Assembly: GCA_963402885.1 (NCBI GenBank)
Contig: OY727098.1
Span: 13,192,717-13,256,716, forward strand
DNA from: Antedon bifida
Taxonomy: Eukaryota; Echinodermata; Crinoidea; Comatulida; Antedonidae
Direction of reading: 5' to 3'
Length of the DNA stretch: 64,000 nucleotides
Position 1 is the first letter of the stretch; every line of letters starts with the position of its first letter. Below, in pieces: positions 13,101-22,465 of this stretch. A program made the position numbers and the translations under genes. The notes under the pieces were generated by a model. It was given only the letters and a program-made list of their open reading frames with translations, had not been told where the DNA came from and made no database searches.

Positions 13101-16100
13101 TAGGCCTATAAAACATGAAAACATATTTCGTTACTGAGTGGATAAATAATATTGTTCCTCTTTGTACCCATCCCTCAACTCTAATGTTATATACAAAACA
13201 CAAATTGGTTTTGTTTATTTGGACTCATTTTGTGACAAGTTTCTCTTTCGAAAGTAATTCCCCAGGGTGCTAATTTTAGTTGACTACATAAATCATCATG
13301 TCTATTTATTCGTTTCTGTAAACGACAATGTATTATAGTCCTGCGGTACGTAAATTAAAAAAAACAGGTTTTTTACGCTGAAATTCGAGAACTAACTAGT
13401 TATTAATAAATTAGGTCTACAGTTATAAGTATCTAAATCCAAGCTGTGTGTAGAAATTTGATCACAAAGTCTGAAATAACATAAAAATGAATTATACGTT
13501 TAAAATACAGGAGACAATACAATTGACAGCAAACAGAGGGTCAGAGTTTTATGAAGATATATGCGATTACAAAAAGATTTGCTGGGAAGATTTAATGATC
13601 GATGCTAAAGTTATTGGTAGAGGAAATTTCGGCGAAGTTCGCCTTGGCCTTCTGAAAGAAGCTGGACAAAATAAACAAGTGGCTATTAAAACTTTACCTG
13701 GTAGGATATTGATCCAGTATTGTTATTATATCATCATCATCAACAACAAAAATAACAGATAAATCCGTAACTATGACAACATAATAAAAATGGATTTAAA
13801 TGGTGTTGAAATAAAGTTGATTAATGTCAACAATACATTATTTGAAATGTAGTCAACCAACCAACCAATCAATATTATTCCACTGAGATAATATAAGCTG
13901 ATTTCCCAACAGAGGATGCGGTTAACAAGGCTAAAACAGACTTCTTGACAGAGCTTAACATCATGGCAATGATTGGTGATCATGAAAATGTTATACATCT
14001 TATAGGAGCATGTATCAATGAAGGTATTTGCTAAGACTGAGACAACATTCTATTACCAGCAATAGTCATAATTATACCAGAGAAGAGTTAAATTACTATT
14101 GTTGTAATTGTAATTTAACTCTTCCCTGATTATACTAATGATATCGATACATATTATTATATATCAATTTCTTGAAATAATCTTTCTTATTTTAGGTACG
14201 CTCTATGTCGCTATGGAATATGCAAAACATGGAAATCTGCTGACATTTTTAAAACTAAGTCGAGAAGAACATTTGTATTCAAACAGTTCAGCAATGAGAG
14301 CTAAAGACGATCATTTTGTATCCTCAATTAATCAAGAACAACTTTTGAAATTCTCCTGGGATATTGCTAAGGGAATGAACCATCTGACTAGTAGAGGGGT
14401 AAGATGAGTTTTTTGTTTGTTAGGATAATTAGAAAATTTGAATAACATAATGCATGTGATAGCTGTACAAAAACGATAATTATTGTATTATATCTGTTAT
14501 ATATATCGAGTATTTCGTAAGTAAGAAAGTACTTTCGATTTTTATAATTCACAAGATGGCTTCATCATCATCATATACAAATCCCACATTTTTTCAGGTA
14601 ATTCATCGTGATTTAGCAGCAAGGAACGTACTACTTGATCATAATTTGACAGCTAAAGTTTCAGATTTTGGTCTTTCCAGAGATGAAAATATGTACGTCA
14701 TGACAACAACGGTATGTATAATTTCTTCAAATCATCATCATCGGAGTACCGTGCCTGCATTGACGACTATGCGCTGCTCTATTTATTTTTCGAGAGTTTT
14801 TGTGTTGCGTAATATTTTATGTTGTCTTTTTGTTTTTCCTGTTAAATGTATAGGTCCATGGTTAAACACAACCGTTCACTTCTCTTAATAATACTTTCAT
14901 ATTCGGCGCGCCAATATTGAAAAAAAAACAGATACCTTGGGGTTTAATACGCTTTTGTAACGTTACTATCAATTTTTTTTCTAAAACCTATTGTATAATA
15001 ATTACATTCCTTTTATAGTTTGTTAATGAATAATTGTATATTTTACAGGGACGCGTTCCAGTGAAATGGATGGCTCCAGAATCAATAATGTACCAAACAT
15101 ATACGTCAAAAAGTGATGTGTAAGTATATTGAACCTTTTTCTAGTAATAAACCAATGCCAAATTACAATAGAATTATACATTCTTAATCATGAGATAGTC
15201 GGATACTATAAACGGTATTTAGCACTTAACTACGGTACAAAATGAATTTTTGATCACAATCTTTAAACTTTTACCTGATAATAAAATACATTTCCAGTTT
15301 CCTGAGTTCGGGCGGCGTATTGCTTAGAATCGGTTTTTAAAAATATATTTGTTATTACATTTAATAATTTCATATTCATAGATGGTCATATGGTGTTCTT
15401 GTGTGGGAAATAACTAGTTACGGTATGTAAAGAAACAAGTAAAGTATCAACAATTCTTATTTTCTTTCAAAAAAGAAAGATTGTAGAGTGGTTTGTCTCA
15501 AATCTGCCTCTGTTCATAAAAAAGTTCATTTCATTTTCTTCAATTCATTTTTATTGGTTATACTGTAGAGATATTATATAATGATTACAAATAATACAGA
15601 CATAAATAATAGAAAAGAATACTTAATTTGGTGGTGGTGGTACGTTACGTGGTAACCATTAAAAAGTTGATTATTAAAATATTTTTAATCAATACGATTT
15701 CCTTTATGAATTCAATTTTTATTTAAAGTAAATAGTCGATGTATTGCTCTCCCAAATAATTATACTATTAAAAAATATAGGCGGAGGTTATCACATCTCA
15801 TCAATGTGTCTAGAAAAAGTAAGATTTTTAGAAAAAGGTTTTTTTTTTAATAGGAGACATACCTTACGCAGACGCAGATGGAAAATCATTAATACATTTT
15901 CTTGGTGAACATAAACGACTAGAAAGACCAAAGTATTGCAACCAACGAGTGTAAGTTTTATTATTATGCCGGCGTATGTGTCAGTTCCATTTTAATGAAA
16001 AACCCATTTAATATTAACAATACGTATCATGAGGTTTCTTAAAGTTTTTTAGACTTAGAATTGTTTAGTATACTTTTTCCTGGGCAGCATTATCTTTGGG

Positions 16101-16601
16101 ATGCCTCTGTCTTGGTTGTTGTCTCTGAGCACCTGGTCGTCTGTGGCAAGGCAAATGTGTATCCTGCTCCTTTGTTTAGTCACCTAGGTAGGGGTCCGGG
16201 ACCGCGACAGAACGGATGGGGACCCTCCAAAGAAATTGCACTTTATTTGTCAGGAATTTGTATGATTTGTTTTTTATTTTTTAAATGCGCCTTGAGCACT
16301 CTTGAGTGGTATGTGCGCTATAAAAATCTTATTATTATTATTATTATTATTATTACGTATAATTGATTATATTTATTTTAGATATGATATCATGCGTTCC
16401 TGTTGGCAGATGGAGCCCAAGGAAAGGCCATCCTTTATAGAATTGTCTCAGAAATTTGATGAATTATACCACGAGCAAGTTAGAAAATACTTCACAAAAG
16501 CTCCTCAGACGAGTGTTGATGTCGATACGTATACTGAAATGAAACCTAACACCGATATCAAAATACATTTAGGAATGACTCCCTCTGAAATGACCGTTTG
16601 A
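917..16601 (+). CDS. Gene A: Tie-like receptor tyrosine kinase, 5' partial (19 exons in window)
   Basis: Join of 917-1165, 1673-1960, 2735-3067, 3380-3450, 3981-4212, 4853-4947, 5309-5516, 5664-5754, 5921-6161, 6371-6443, 12141-12313, 13511-13700, 13913-14023, 14196-14398, 14598-14711, 15049-15119, 15382-15422, 15854-15950 and 16382-16601. Every junction is GT/AG and phase-compatible, giving one 3,101-nt frame to TGA at 16599. The product is a type I membrane receptor: two Ig domains, FN3-type domains, a phosphatase-receptor-like membrane-proximal domain, one TM helix and a tyrosine kinase with [20 protein letters not shown] and DFG, so it should be active. It should phosphorylate tyrosines after ligand binding; the ligand is unknown. 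Kinase exon lengths match gene B downstream, so the two are tandem paralogues. The signal peptide and 5' exons lie left of the window. The kinase is less Tie-like than gene B (APE kept), so the family within Tie/FGFR/VEGFR-like RTKs is not certain. Confidence 0.88.
1673..1960 (+). CDS. Gene A exon: Ig-like domain
   Basis: Phases 1-1. Both Ig cysteines are present (QASCVIQG and PYTCSV), with the middle motif LYLPDGRPI. It is homologous to gene B exon 9, which sits next to the FN3 block there too. Acceptor gaatttag, donor gtaagc. Confidence 0.88.
2455..2542 (+). mobile_element. LINE/SINE 3'-end fragment with (ATT)n tail
   Basis: GTGTTGAAATAAAGCATTTA followed by ATT repeats is the usual end of a CR1/L2-like element. 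It lies in the intron before the first FN3 exon of gene A. Confidence 0.5.
2735..3067 (+). CDS. Gene A exon: FN3-like domain 1
   Basis: Phases 1-1. It contains [20 protein letters not shown] and a glycine-rich [10 protein letters not shown] turn, closely paralleled by [13 protein letters not shown] in gene B exon 10. N-glycosylation sequons are present (NCT, NST). Donor AA|gtacg. Confidence 0.85.
3380..3450 (+). CDS. Gene A exon: FN3 domain 2, N-terminal half
   Basis: A 71-bp exon, phase 1 to 0, reading [20 protein letters not shown]. The split after the B-strand tryptophan matches gene B exon 11 (IRVTWT), so this internal FN3 intron predates the duplication. Confidence 0.82.
3981..4212 (+). 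CDS. Gene A exon: FN3 domain 2, C-terminal half
   Basis: Phase 0 to 1. It contains [13 protein letters not shown] and [14 protein letters not shown]. Two in-frame acceptors fit: tcatag ending at 3980 (chosen, stronger) and ttaag ending at 3989, a difference of three residues. Donor gtaagc. Confidence 0.82.
4853..4947 (+). CDS. Gene A exon: FN3 domain 3, N-terminal half
   Basis: A 95-bp exon, phase 1 to 0, with acceptor ttgcag and donor gtatgc. It contains [11 protein letters not shown], the usual FN3 strand before the intron. It was found by phase and splice sites because it has no ATG. Confidence 0.8.
5309..5516 (+). CDS. Gene A exon: FN3 domain 3, C-terminal half
   Basis: Phase 0 to 1, acceptor tttcag, donor gtgagc. 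It contains [11 protein letters not shown] and [12 protein letters not shown]. Two N-glycosylation sequons (NST, NQT) fit an extracellular position. Confidence 0.83.
5664..5754 (+). CDS. Gene A exon: membrane-proximal domain, part 1
   Basis: Phase 1 to 2, acceptor tattag, donor gtaagc. It begins [20 protein letters not shown], an FN3-like first strand pair. Phases join exactly to the exon at 5921. Confidence 0.8.
5921..6161 (+). CDS. Gene A exon: membrane-proximal domain, part 2
   Basis: Phase 2 to 0. The stretch [20 protein letters not shown] followed by [11 protein letters not shown] resembles the membrane-proximal segment of receptor tyrosine phosphatases (F-IG ... G-YN-PL-P--Y-V). Gene B has an ordinary FN3 domain at this position. 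Confidence 0.83.
6371..6443 (+). CDS. Gene A exon: membrane-proximal domain, part 3
   Basis: A 73-bp exon, phase 0 to 1, acceptor tttttag, donor gtgagt, reading [20 protein letters not shown]. It closes the membrane-proximal domain and carries one sequon (NGT). The next coding exon is 5.7 kb away. Confidence 0.8.
6490..7530 (+). mobile_element. Decayed LINE reverse transcriptase fragment
   Basis: Translated pieces in several frames resemble a non-LTR reverse transcriptase. Around 6540-6700 are a fingers-like segment and an ILKKPNI motif; 6878-7240 encodes the catalytic-type motif FCYADDIF followed by a LINE-like thumb region. Frames are broken and there is no intact ORF, so it is a dead copy inside the gene A intron. 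Confidence 0.72.
8344..8366 (+). repeat. Homopolymer C tract (about 23 C)
   Basis: An uninterrupted run of cytosines in an AT-rich intron, starting the pyrimidine-rich block that follows. Its length may be affected by sequencing error. Confidence 0.9.
9242..9395 (+). repeat. 77-bp tandem duplication (two copies)
   Basis: A unit beginning TCCAACTCACAATTTATTAA at 9242 recurs at 9319 with only a few differences. The whole 8370-9990 block is unusually C/T-rich on the + strand. Confidence 0.85.
10402..10880. mobile_element. Non-autonomous TIR element (MITE-like)
   Basis: GTAAGCGGCCACC occurs near 10423 and 10495 in direct orientation, with a related copy (GTAAGCGGCTACG) near 10824, and as its inverse GGTGGCCGCTTAC at about 10854. 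The right end reads GGAGGTTCAACTGTA. The element is about 480 bp, has no coding capacity and interrupts a degenerate direct-repeat region. Superfamily not determined. Confidence 0.65.
12141..12313 (+). CDS. Gene A exon: transmembrane helix and juxtamembrane
   Basis: Acceptor ttttcag, donor gtaata, phases 1-0. A hydrophobic run ([17 protein letters not shown]) is followed by a basic stop-transfer (KR), a short His run and, at the exon end, EYIDM. YIDM fits the YxxM consensus for PI3-kinase p85 SH2 docking. Confidence 0.87.
13511..13700 (+). CDS. Gene A exon: kinase glycine loop and catalytic lysine
   Basis: Phases 0-1. After juxtamembrane tyrosines ([11 protein letters not shown]) comes [19 protein letters not shown], a complete GxGxxG loop, then QVAIK with the ATP-binding lysine. 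Acceptor atacag ending at 13510; the ATG at 13487 is intronic. Confidence 0.92.
13913..14023 (+). CDS. Gene A exon: kinase alphaC helix
   Basis: 111 bp, phases 1-1, the same length as gene B exon 17. FLTELNIM carries the alphaC glutamate and [11 protein letters not shown] is the beta4-beta5 segment. Acceptor caacag, donor gtattt. Confidence 0.92.
14071..14135. repeat. Small palindrome (MITE-like), copy 1
   Basis: AGAGTTAAATTAC and its near-complement GTAATTTAACTCT form a hairpin 65 bp long in the intron after the alphaC exon. The same arms occur at 39695-39740, so this is a small mobile hairpin family. Confidence 0.7.
14196..14398 (+). CDS. Gene A exon: kinase hinge, alphaD-alphaE
   Basis: Phases 1-0. 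[20 protein letters not shown] is the hinge region; an insert of about 30 residues follows, then [15 protein letters not shown]. Gene B exon 18 has the same plan. Donor gtaaga. Confidence 0.92.
14598..14711 (+). CDS. Gene A exon: kinase catalytic loop and DFG
   Basis: 114 bp, phases 0-0. It contains [13 protein letters not shown] and [14 protein letters not shown], with the activation-loop tyrosine. The catalytic Asp, Asn and DFG Asp are all present. Confidence 0.94.
15049..15119 (+). CDS. Gene A exon: kinase activation segment (MAPES)
   Basis: 71 bp, phases 0-2, equal to gene B exon 20. [20 protein letters not shown] keeps the canonical APE, unlike gene B (AIE). Confidence 0.93.
15382..15422 (+). 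CDS. Gene A exon: kinase alphaF (41-bp microexon)
   Basis: Phases 2-1, reading [13 protein letters not shown]. Same length and phase as gene B 60414-60454. Acceptor attcatag, donor gtatgt. Confidence 0.9.
15854..15950 (+). CDS. Gene A exon: kinase C-lobe
   Basis: 97 bp, phases 1-2, reading [20 protein letters not shown] then [12 protein letters not shown]. Same length and phases as gene B exon 22. Confidence 0.9.
16063..16366 (+). mobile_element. SINE/LINE 3'-tail fragment with (ATT)n end
   Basis: The segment ends GTATGTGCGCTATAAAAATC followed by (TTA)n, the pattern of CR1/L2-type LINE tails and SINEs that use them. It sits just before the last gene A exon. It has no coding value; a spurious frame runs through it. 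Confidence 0.6.
16382..16601 (+). CDS. Gene A terminal coding exon: kinase end and C-tail
   Basis: Phase 2 start, stop TGA 16599-16601. [18 protein letters not shown] is the kinase end. The roughly 45-residue tail carries DTYTEMKP, where YTEM is a second YxxM motif. Confidence 0.92.
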
Positions 16602-16746
16602 ATAAATCTGATTTGAAACCTTCCATTGCAATATAGACCCACACCAACTGACCGATTTGTATCACGAGGTGAAATCGAAGCTTGTCCTATTATGGTAACT
16701 CACGAATGAAGAAGAAAACAAAAAGTAATGGTGAATTAAGAATAAT

Positions 16747-16752
16747 AATAAA
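16747..16752 (+). promoter_or_regulatory. Candidate polyadenylation signal of gene A
   Basis: AATAAA about 145 bp after the stop. An earlier AATAAA at 16601-16606 overlaps the stop and is too close to be the likely signal. Confidence 0.4.
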
Positions 16753-18714
16753 TAATGTATATTATTGTATATAAAATATGTTTGTGTAAACATTAAAGGC
16801 TGGACTTTGCAATTGTGTGTAAAAAGGTTACTTGAAAAATATATATTAGTTGTAGATTGTATATAATATTTCCTTTTAATTGTCTGTTAATTATTAAATA
16901 ACAGTAAACAAATACGCTAAATAGATAAAATCTCTGGACAGGTACACCCAACATCCACTTCTCCCGACCCCTTAGGGGTATAGCGTTGGGCTTAGTTGGT
17001 GAAGTGTCCTATTGGAAGTTTTGGGTGATCAGGGGTTTATGGGGTGTTAGCTGATGAAGCCATATTGGGTGGAACGGTTTTAGAGATGTGATTTGTTGTA
17101 TACATAACAATGTGCTTATGGTAGGATCACAGACTTATTTCCTGACCTCTGGTTGGTTGTTGCGCAATTTACTGTTTGGGCGCAACAAGTAGTAAATGTA
17201 TTCGAAATTCTATACTGACGCTTTCTATTCGAGCCAATACATTCGCCTTAATTAATTGTCCTGGCATTCCAGGACTTGGTTAGTTTATTTATCATAATTC
17301 GAAATTACATTCCAATAAGCATGTACCGTTAGGCACACTGATATAGAGTAAGAATTATCCAAAGCTCAATAATATAAAATGTAATTGTTTGCTTTATCCT
17401 GATGGTCTAAAAAGAGAATGACGAGTAGGTTGTTGTTTTTTACATAATAGTGGGGTAATATAGTAGGCCTAGTTTATTCCGGAATTAATAAATGTGATGG
17501 GTTTTTTTTGGTAACTGACGTATAGTATTCTATAGTATTCAAAATTGAAAAATAAGATCTCAACCTAGGGAAATAATAATAGAATATTCCTGTGTGTAAT
17601 TTTAAGACGAAAAAATAGGCCTATATGCTGATTTCTATATTGTGGCCTGATCATACTATATGTTAAGCTTCCCATCCATCAATATCATTTAAATGTATTT
17701 AGTATCTCTATGGAAATTAGAAATATATAGACAAACATAATACAACTATATTTTTACCTATATTTCCAATAATAACGTGTGATTGTGTAATCTAATTATA
17801 CGTACATTATTAGATACAGTGCTATATTTAAAAATTGACATTTTCAGGCTAATAAAGTTGAAAACCAGGGTTTATGATTGACATTTTAGGGGGACTTCAG
17901 ACAACTTTTATTCATTCAAATATTATTATGTTATGTATCCAACAGCGAACAACCCGCCAATTACAAGATGAATAAATTATGTTATAATTATAATTAGTTA
18001 GGCCTATAATCCCTATTCATAGAAAACATTACATTATTAAAGAAGTTGCAAACTGTAAAACCTGCAGATTGATACTGGTCCTTTGTTATTCCATAAGTAC
18101 AATATAAATTTACATTCTTTTTGTATATATCGAATATGGAGTATGAATTTACTATTAGGACCAACGGAGATTGATGTTACTTTGTAACGACTTCATTTTG
18201 CTTCGAAACACGTTTAGATTAATTAAATAGGTTGATATTTGCTATTATATTAGATTGAAAAGAATTACAACAACTTTAAAGACAAGCCTATCAGTCTGAA
18301 TTAATCAGGCACTGCAGAATCTATACGTTCACACTGTCTCACACCAACACCTGTTTTGAGAATTAAGTCCCTCTTTACATTTTGGTTCAATCTAACTTAT
18401 GTTATTAAAACAAGAAACTGTTCTAAAAAATGTATATAACCTGTATTCAAAATGCGTATTAAATGTTCTTTCCCCACTCTTATATAATATGTCATCCTCA
18501 GCATGTATATTTTAATTTTGAATGTCACTTCAAATCCAAGATGGCCACCATTATTTTAAATGGCAGGCTGCTAAATTGACTTTTGACATTTAATTTTGCC
18601 TATTAAATTTTAAATTTCTAAACTGTTTAGATGGGTATGTCATCCTCAGGCATGTATCTTAAAAGAATCCAAATCTAAGATCTTAATAAAGGTAGGCCTA
18701 TTTATTTTTTAGGT

Positions 18715-19100
18715 TTGTGTTGACCACCCTCTATAGAACATATATATTGAGAAATGTTAGTGGGGCCTCTTAGAACATAAATATTGATATGAGACATTGT
18801 AGTGGCGTCTAGTCTTTTCAAGAAACCTTGACAACATGACCACCCTATTATAGTTAAATATTGATAAGTTTAATTTCGAAAATATGAGGCTCCACCTAGC
18901 TAAAAACAGAAACTTGAGAATTGTTAATAGTTGGGGTCTTTATTTTCAAGATTTCTAAAAAAAACAAAAGCCACCATCTAGAACACAATATTGTAATGTT
19001 TGTGTAGAGCTTTTGCAATTTATCGCCTCCCTATTATAACACACTTGAAAAATGTTAATGGCATCTTTGCTTTCAAGAAATCTTGATAAACAGAGACTAT
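18715..19100. repeat. Degenerate satellite-like repeat block 1
   Basis: Units of roughly 60-100 bp repeat the phrases 'attgagaa', 'agtggggtct', 'caagaaaccttgaca' and 'accaccctat'. The same unit returns at 21340-21930, so the array has been split by later insertions. Confidence 0.65.
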
Positions 19101-19247
19101 CCTACTGTAGGTTCTAGGCTGGTTGCCCCCTGGATATTTAACCATTTAGGAAAATGTCTTGGAGGAAAACTGGTAGTGTACTGGTTGCTGTTTGCGGGTA
19201 GCCAAGTCGAGTTGTATAGCGTCAGTGTGGCCAGCGATCGAAATCAA

Positions 19248-19610
19248 ATTATGCTAGATGGCAGAACAAATTTATGCCAGATTATGCCTGACACAATTAA
19301 GGCCAAAATAGCACAAAATCAATGTATTAAAAGGAGGTGTATGGTTATGTTTTATGTACCACAAGGTTGGAAGCAAAAAATAAAAAAAAAGGTCTTCATG
19401 TTTTTGGCTAAATTATGCCAGATTTGTACAAAATTATGCAAGATTTTTTCGAAAATATGCCAGATAATATGCCAATTCGCTGTAAACATGCGTTTTTCAA
19501 ATTATGCCAGATTATGCCAGATTTTCTAAAATTATGCCTAGCATAAATGCTAGATACCAGATGGGTCAACATTATGCCAGACGGCATAATTATGCCAGAT
19601 CAGCGGTAAC
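19248..19610 (+). repeat. ATTATGCCAGA short-repeat cluster
   Basis: ATTATGCCAGA and variants occur about a dozen times, sometimes back to back. This explains the Cys/Ile-rich (LCQI) translation of the open frame through 19529. Confidence 0.8.
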
Positions 19611-20025
19611 ACAATTTTCACCAGTCAGTTCAACTCTTTGAAACAAAATAAAGGCCAAAGGTCTGAGCGATGGTTCCCAAACTTTATTCCAACGTGTAAA
19701 CTATAAAAGAATACAATAAACATTCTTAACAATAAAATGCAAAAAATCTAGAAATATCATCAATAAATCATTCGATCAACGTTATCATTATTAGTTGAAA
19801 TGCCTAATTGAATATACTTTACTTTAAACCTTATAATAGCCTCAAAGATTAGGTGAGGTTTTAATCAATACACTGTATAATAAAATCTCTAATCTACAAT
19901 TATAATACTGAAACTACAAGTAACTAAAGTTAAATTATTCACTTGACTGTGGATTCTATATAATTCTGTTGTTTCTAAAACCTTTAAACATTGTTTCAAT
20001 CATGTAAATTCCGTATAATAAAAAA

Positions 20026-21070
20026 TGGGTGTCACGAAACCTAAGACCACGAAAGCTAAGACCCCCTAAGACCTAAGATCACGAAAGCTAAGACCCAAGA
20101 CCTAAGATTAAAAATTCTAAGATATACTACAGCTTAAAAACAATACTTGTTTATCCATACATAATTTTAAACATAGTAGGTTTCATTTATTACCATAAAT
20201 ATAATTAAATACTACCGCAAAACATAGATAAATTTTCGCCCGTTGAGTAAATGTATATTTTTTCTTTACAACAAACAAACTTGACGGGTTGTTTGTTGGT
20301 ATATATTTACTCCGTTGTGTTGGTTCGGAGGATGTTTTTCTTTCGCACCTGCCTTGTATTTTGACTCCAATTTGTTAACTAATTTTATCCTGAATACCAT
20401 ACTTTAAAATTAGGACATTAAGAAGGAGAAACACATAAAAACAAATAATAAATCCTTCAAATTGATGATTTTACAGACGTGTTTCTTTGTATACTGTAAC
20501 TTCTCCCCATGCTTAATATTTTTGTTTCTATGGAGCGCCAAAAGAGCAACAATAATAGTACAAGTATAAAAACAGAAAGGAAACTAAACAAAAAACTTAT
20601 TATCATGATTTTTAAATTAAAATTTATTTACGAGTATTTATTCCTTCGTACTGATTTTCACTAAAAAATGCGTTAAAATAGATAGACTCCACAGAGTTTT
20701 CAGCCCTCTATATAATTTTTGCTCTTTTGACGTTCCATAAAAACAAAAATATTGAACATGGGGTAGGCCTATTATAGGCCTACCCATGTCGCTAGTCATG
20801 CGAAATTTGCAAACAGTATGTGTGCGAGAAAAACGTCTGTAAAATTTAATTTTTTTATCAATTTAAAAATGTATTTGTTACTTTTTATGTGATTCTTTTT
20901 CATAAAAGTGCTGATTCTAAGGTGTGGTATTCAGAATAAATGTTGGAGTTAAAATACAAGGCAGGTGCGAAAGATAAATATTTGTAATCTTAGGTCTTGA
21001 ATCTTAGCCTTTCGTGATCTTAGGTCTTAGGGGGTCTTAGCTTTCGTGGTCTTAGGTTTCGTGACACCCA
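20026..21070. mobile_element. Foldback element, about 1.04 kb, long inverted arms
   Basis: Starts TGGGTGTCACGAAACCTAAG and ends with its exact complement (GTTTCGTGACACCCA). Similarity between the arms continues through internal blocks, for example GCACCTGCCTTGTATTTTGA near 20346 versus the complement near 20955. The outer ~85 bp are nearly perfect. It is flanked by ATAAAAA on both sides, a possible 7-bp target duplication. No ORF. It is inserted within the degenerate satellite-like region. Confidence 0.85.
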
Positions 21071-21339
21071 ATAAAAATAGGTGTTCTTCCTTTATCACAG
21101 TAAGGTAAAGTGTGGTTTCTTTAGCTAATTATCATATGCTAATCTTCTAAGAGAGAAGGGAGGTTTCCATGGTAATAATCTATAAGGTCTCAGTTTTGGG
21201 TTCTTAGGAATGTTGGCCTGTCTTACTTAAAGTGAGGTATAAAATAAAAGGCTAGGCTATACTTAGTATACAGTCCACAACAGGTAGTAAATGTAAATGT
21301 CCGGTGTAAAAGTCCAAGGGGGAAACCAGCCTGCTCTCC

Positions 21340-21930
21340 CTACATGACACAATATTGAACGTTTAGTGGGGTCTATATTTTAAAGTAATCTTGAAATCAT
21401 AAGGCTCCATCTAAAACACAGTATTGAGAATTTATAGTAGGAGTCCCTGTTTTCATAATTTCACAGAAACAGAGAAATACCACCCTCTTTCCAAAAACCC
21501 GAAAACAGAGACCCAGTTTAAAATAGAATATTGAGAAGATTTTGGAGTGGAGATCTTTGTTTTGTAAATATCTTGAAAACAGAGACCACAATAACACTTC
21601 TCAATATTTGTGTTAGGTTGATCTCTGTTTTTAAGGTTTCCCTACTGTGTTTTACAAAAAAAACATCATATAACATAATATTGAAAACTTTTAGTGGCAG
21701 TTGGGAAAACAGAGACCCAGTATATAGAATACAATATTGAAAATATTTTTACTGGGGTCTTGGTTTTCAAGAAGCCTTGACAATCCTATATAACACAACA
21801 TTGAGAATTTCTAGTAGTGAGGCCTCTGTATTTTTAAAGATTTCTCGTAAAGACCACAATATATTGAGAGGTTTTAATGGAGATCTGAAGATTGAGATTT
21901 CTTGAAGACAGAGACCACCTTACCGTAGGC
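21340..21930. repeat. Degenerate satellite-like repeat block 2
   Basis: Continuation of the 18715-19100 family: alternating 'acaatattgagaa', 'agtggggtct', 'aaacagagacc' units of about 60-90 bp, heavily diverged. Confidence 0.65.
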
Positions 21931-21959
21931 CTACTCACACTAAACATTTCTATGTTGTA

Positions 21960-22370
21960 TTTCATAAATTCCTTAGAACACAATTAGAAGCATATTTTAT
22001 GGGCTTTCATTTGATAGTTCTTCCAAACACTTTTTATTTAATATATACATTTTATATACAAACAAATTTTGAGTAATTAAATTATGCACATTTTCCTTTT
22101 ATATAAATAGGCTTTAATTTGATACGATACAGTTTGTCTATTTGACATTTTAAAGAATAATTTAACCCGAAAATGTATTTTAAAATATTGTTGGGGTCAA
22201 AGGTCAGTAAAAGCATTTCTGGTAATTGTTTGGCTAAACGTTGTGTTATATCAAATATAAATATGTATATTCTGAACAATTTGACATCAAAAGGAAATCT
22301 CTATGACATGTGGTTGTCAAGATAGAACGATATATTGTTTGAAGGTTTGCATGGTAAAATCAAATGTTGA
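21960..22370. repeat. Dispersed repeat, copy 2 (shared with 1-780)
   Basis: Shares the ordered phrases GGTCAAAGGTCA, TATTCTGAACAATTTGACA and 'gttgtcaagata' with the left edge of the window. No coding content. Confidence 0.5.
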
Positions 22371-22404
22371 TATAAATTTTGCGGTACACCACGTATATTA
22401 GTTC

Positions 22405-22465
22405 TAAAAAGAACTGTTGAGTTTCTCGACGTTTCGATCAATATGCTTTGATCGTCTTCAAGATT
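22405..22465 (-). ncRNA. Hammerhead-ribozyme-like motif, mutated
   Basis: On the minus strand: TTGAAGA, stem CGATC, a loop, stem GATCG, then AAACGTC. This is the hammerhead core order (CUGANGA - stem II - GAAAC-GUC) found in Penelope-like retroelements. The first core base is T instead of C, so activity is doubtful. Confidence 0.45.

Noticed and set aside
13487..13510. ATG at 13487 as a start for a separate kinase
   Set aside because: An acceptor at 13509-13510 joins in phase 0 to the TM exon; the ATG is intronic.
16061..16366. 101-codon frame before the last gene A exon
   Set aside because: It is the LINE/SINE tail; the acceptor at 16380-16381 and phase 2 fix the true exon start at 16382.
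19083..19529. 148-codon open frame
   Set aside because: Its C-terminal half is the ATTATGCCAGA repeat read as LCQI; there is no domain, and the frame is explained by the repeat.
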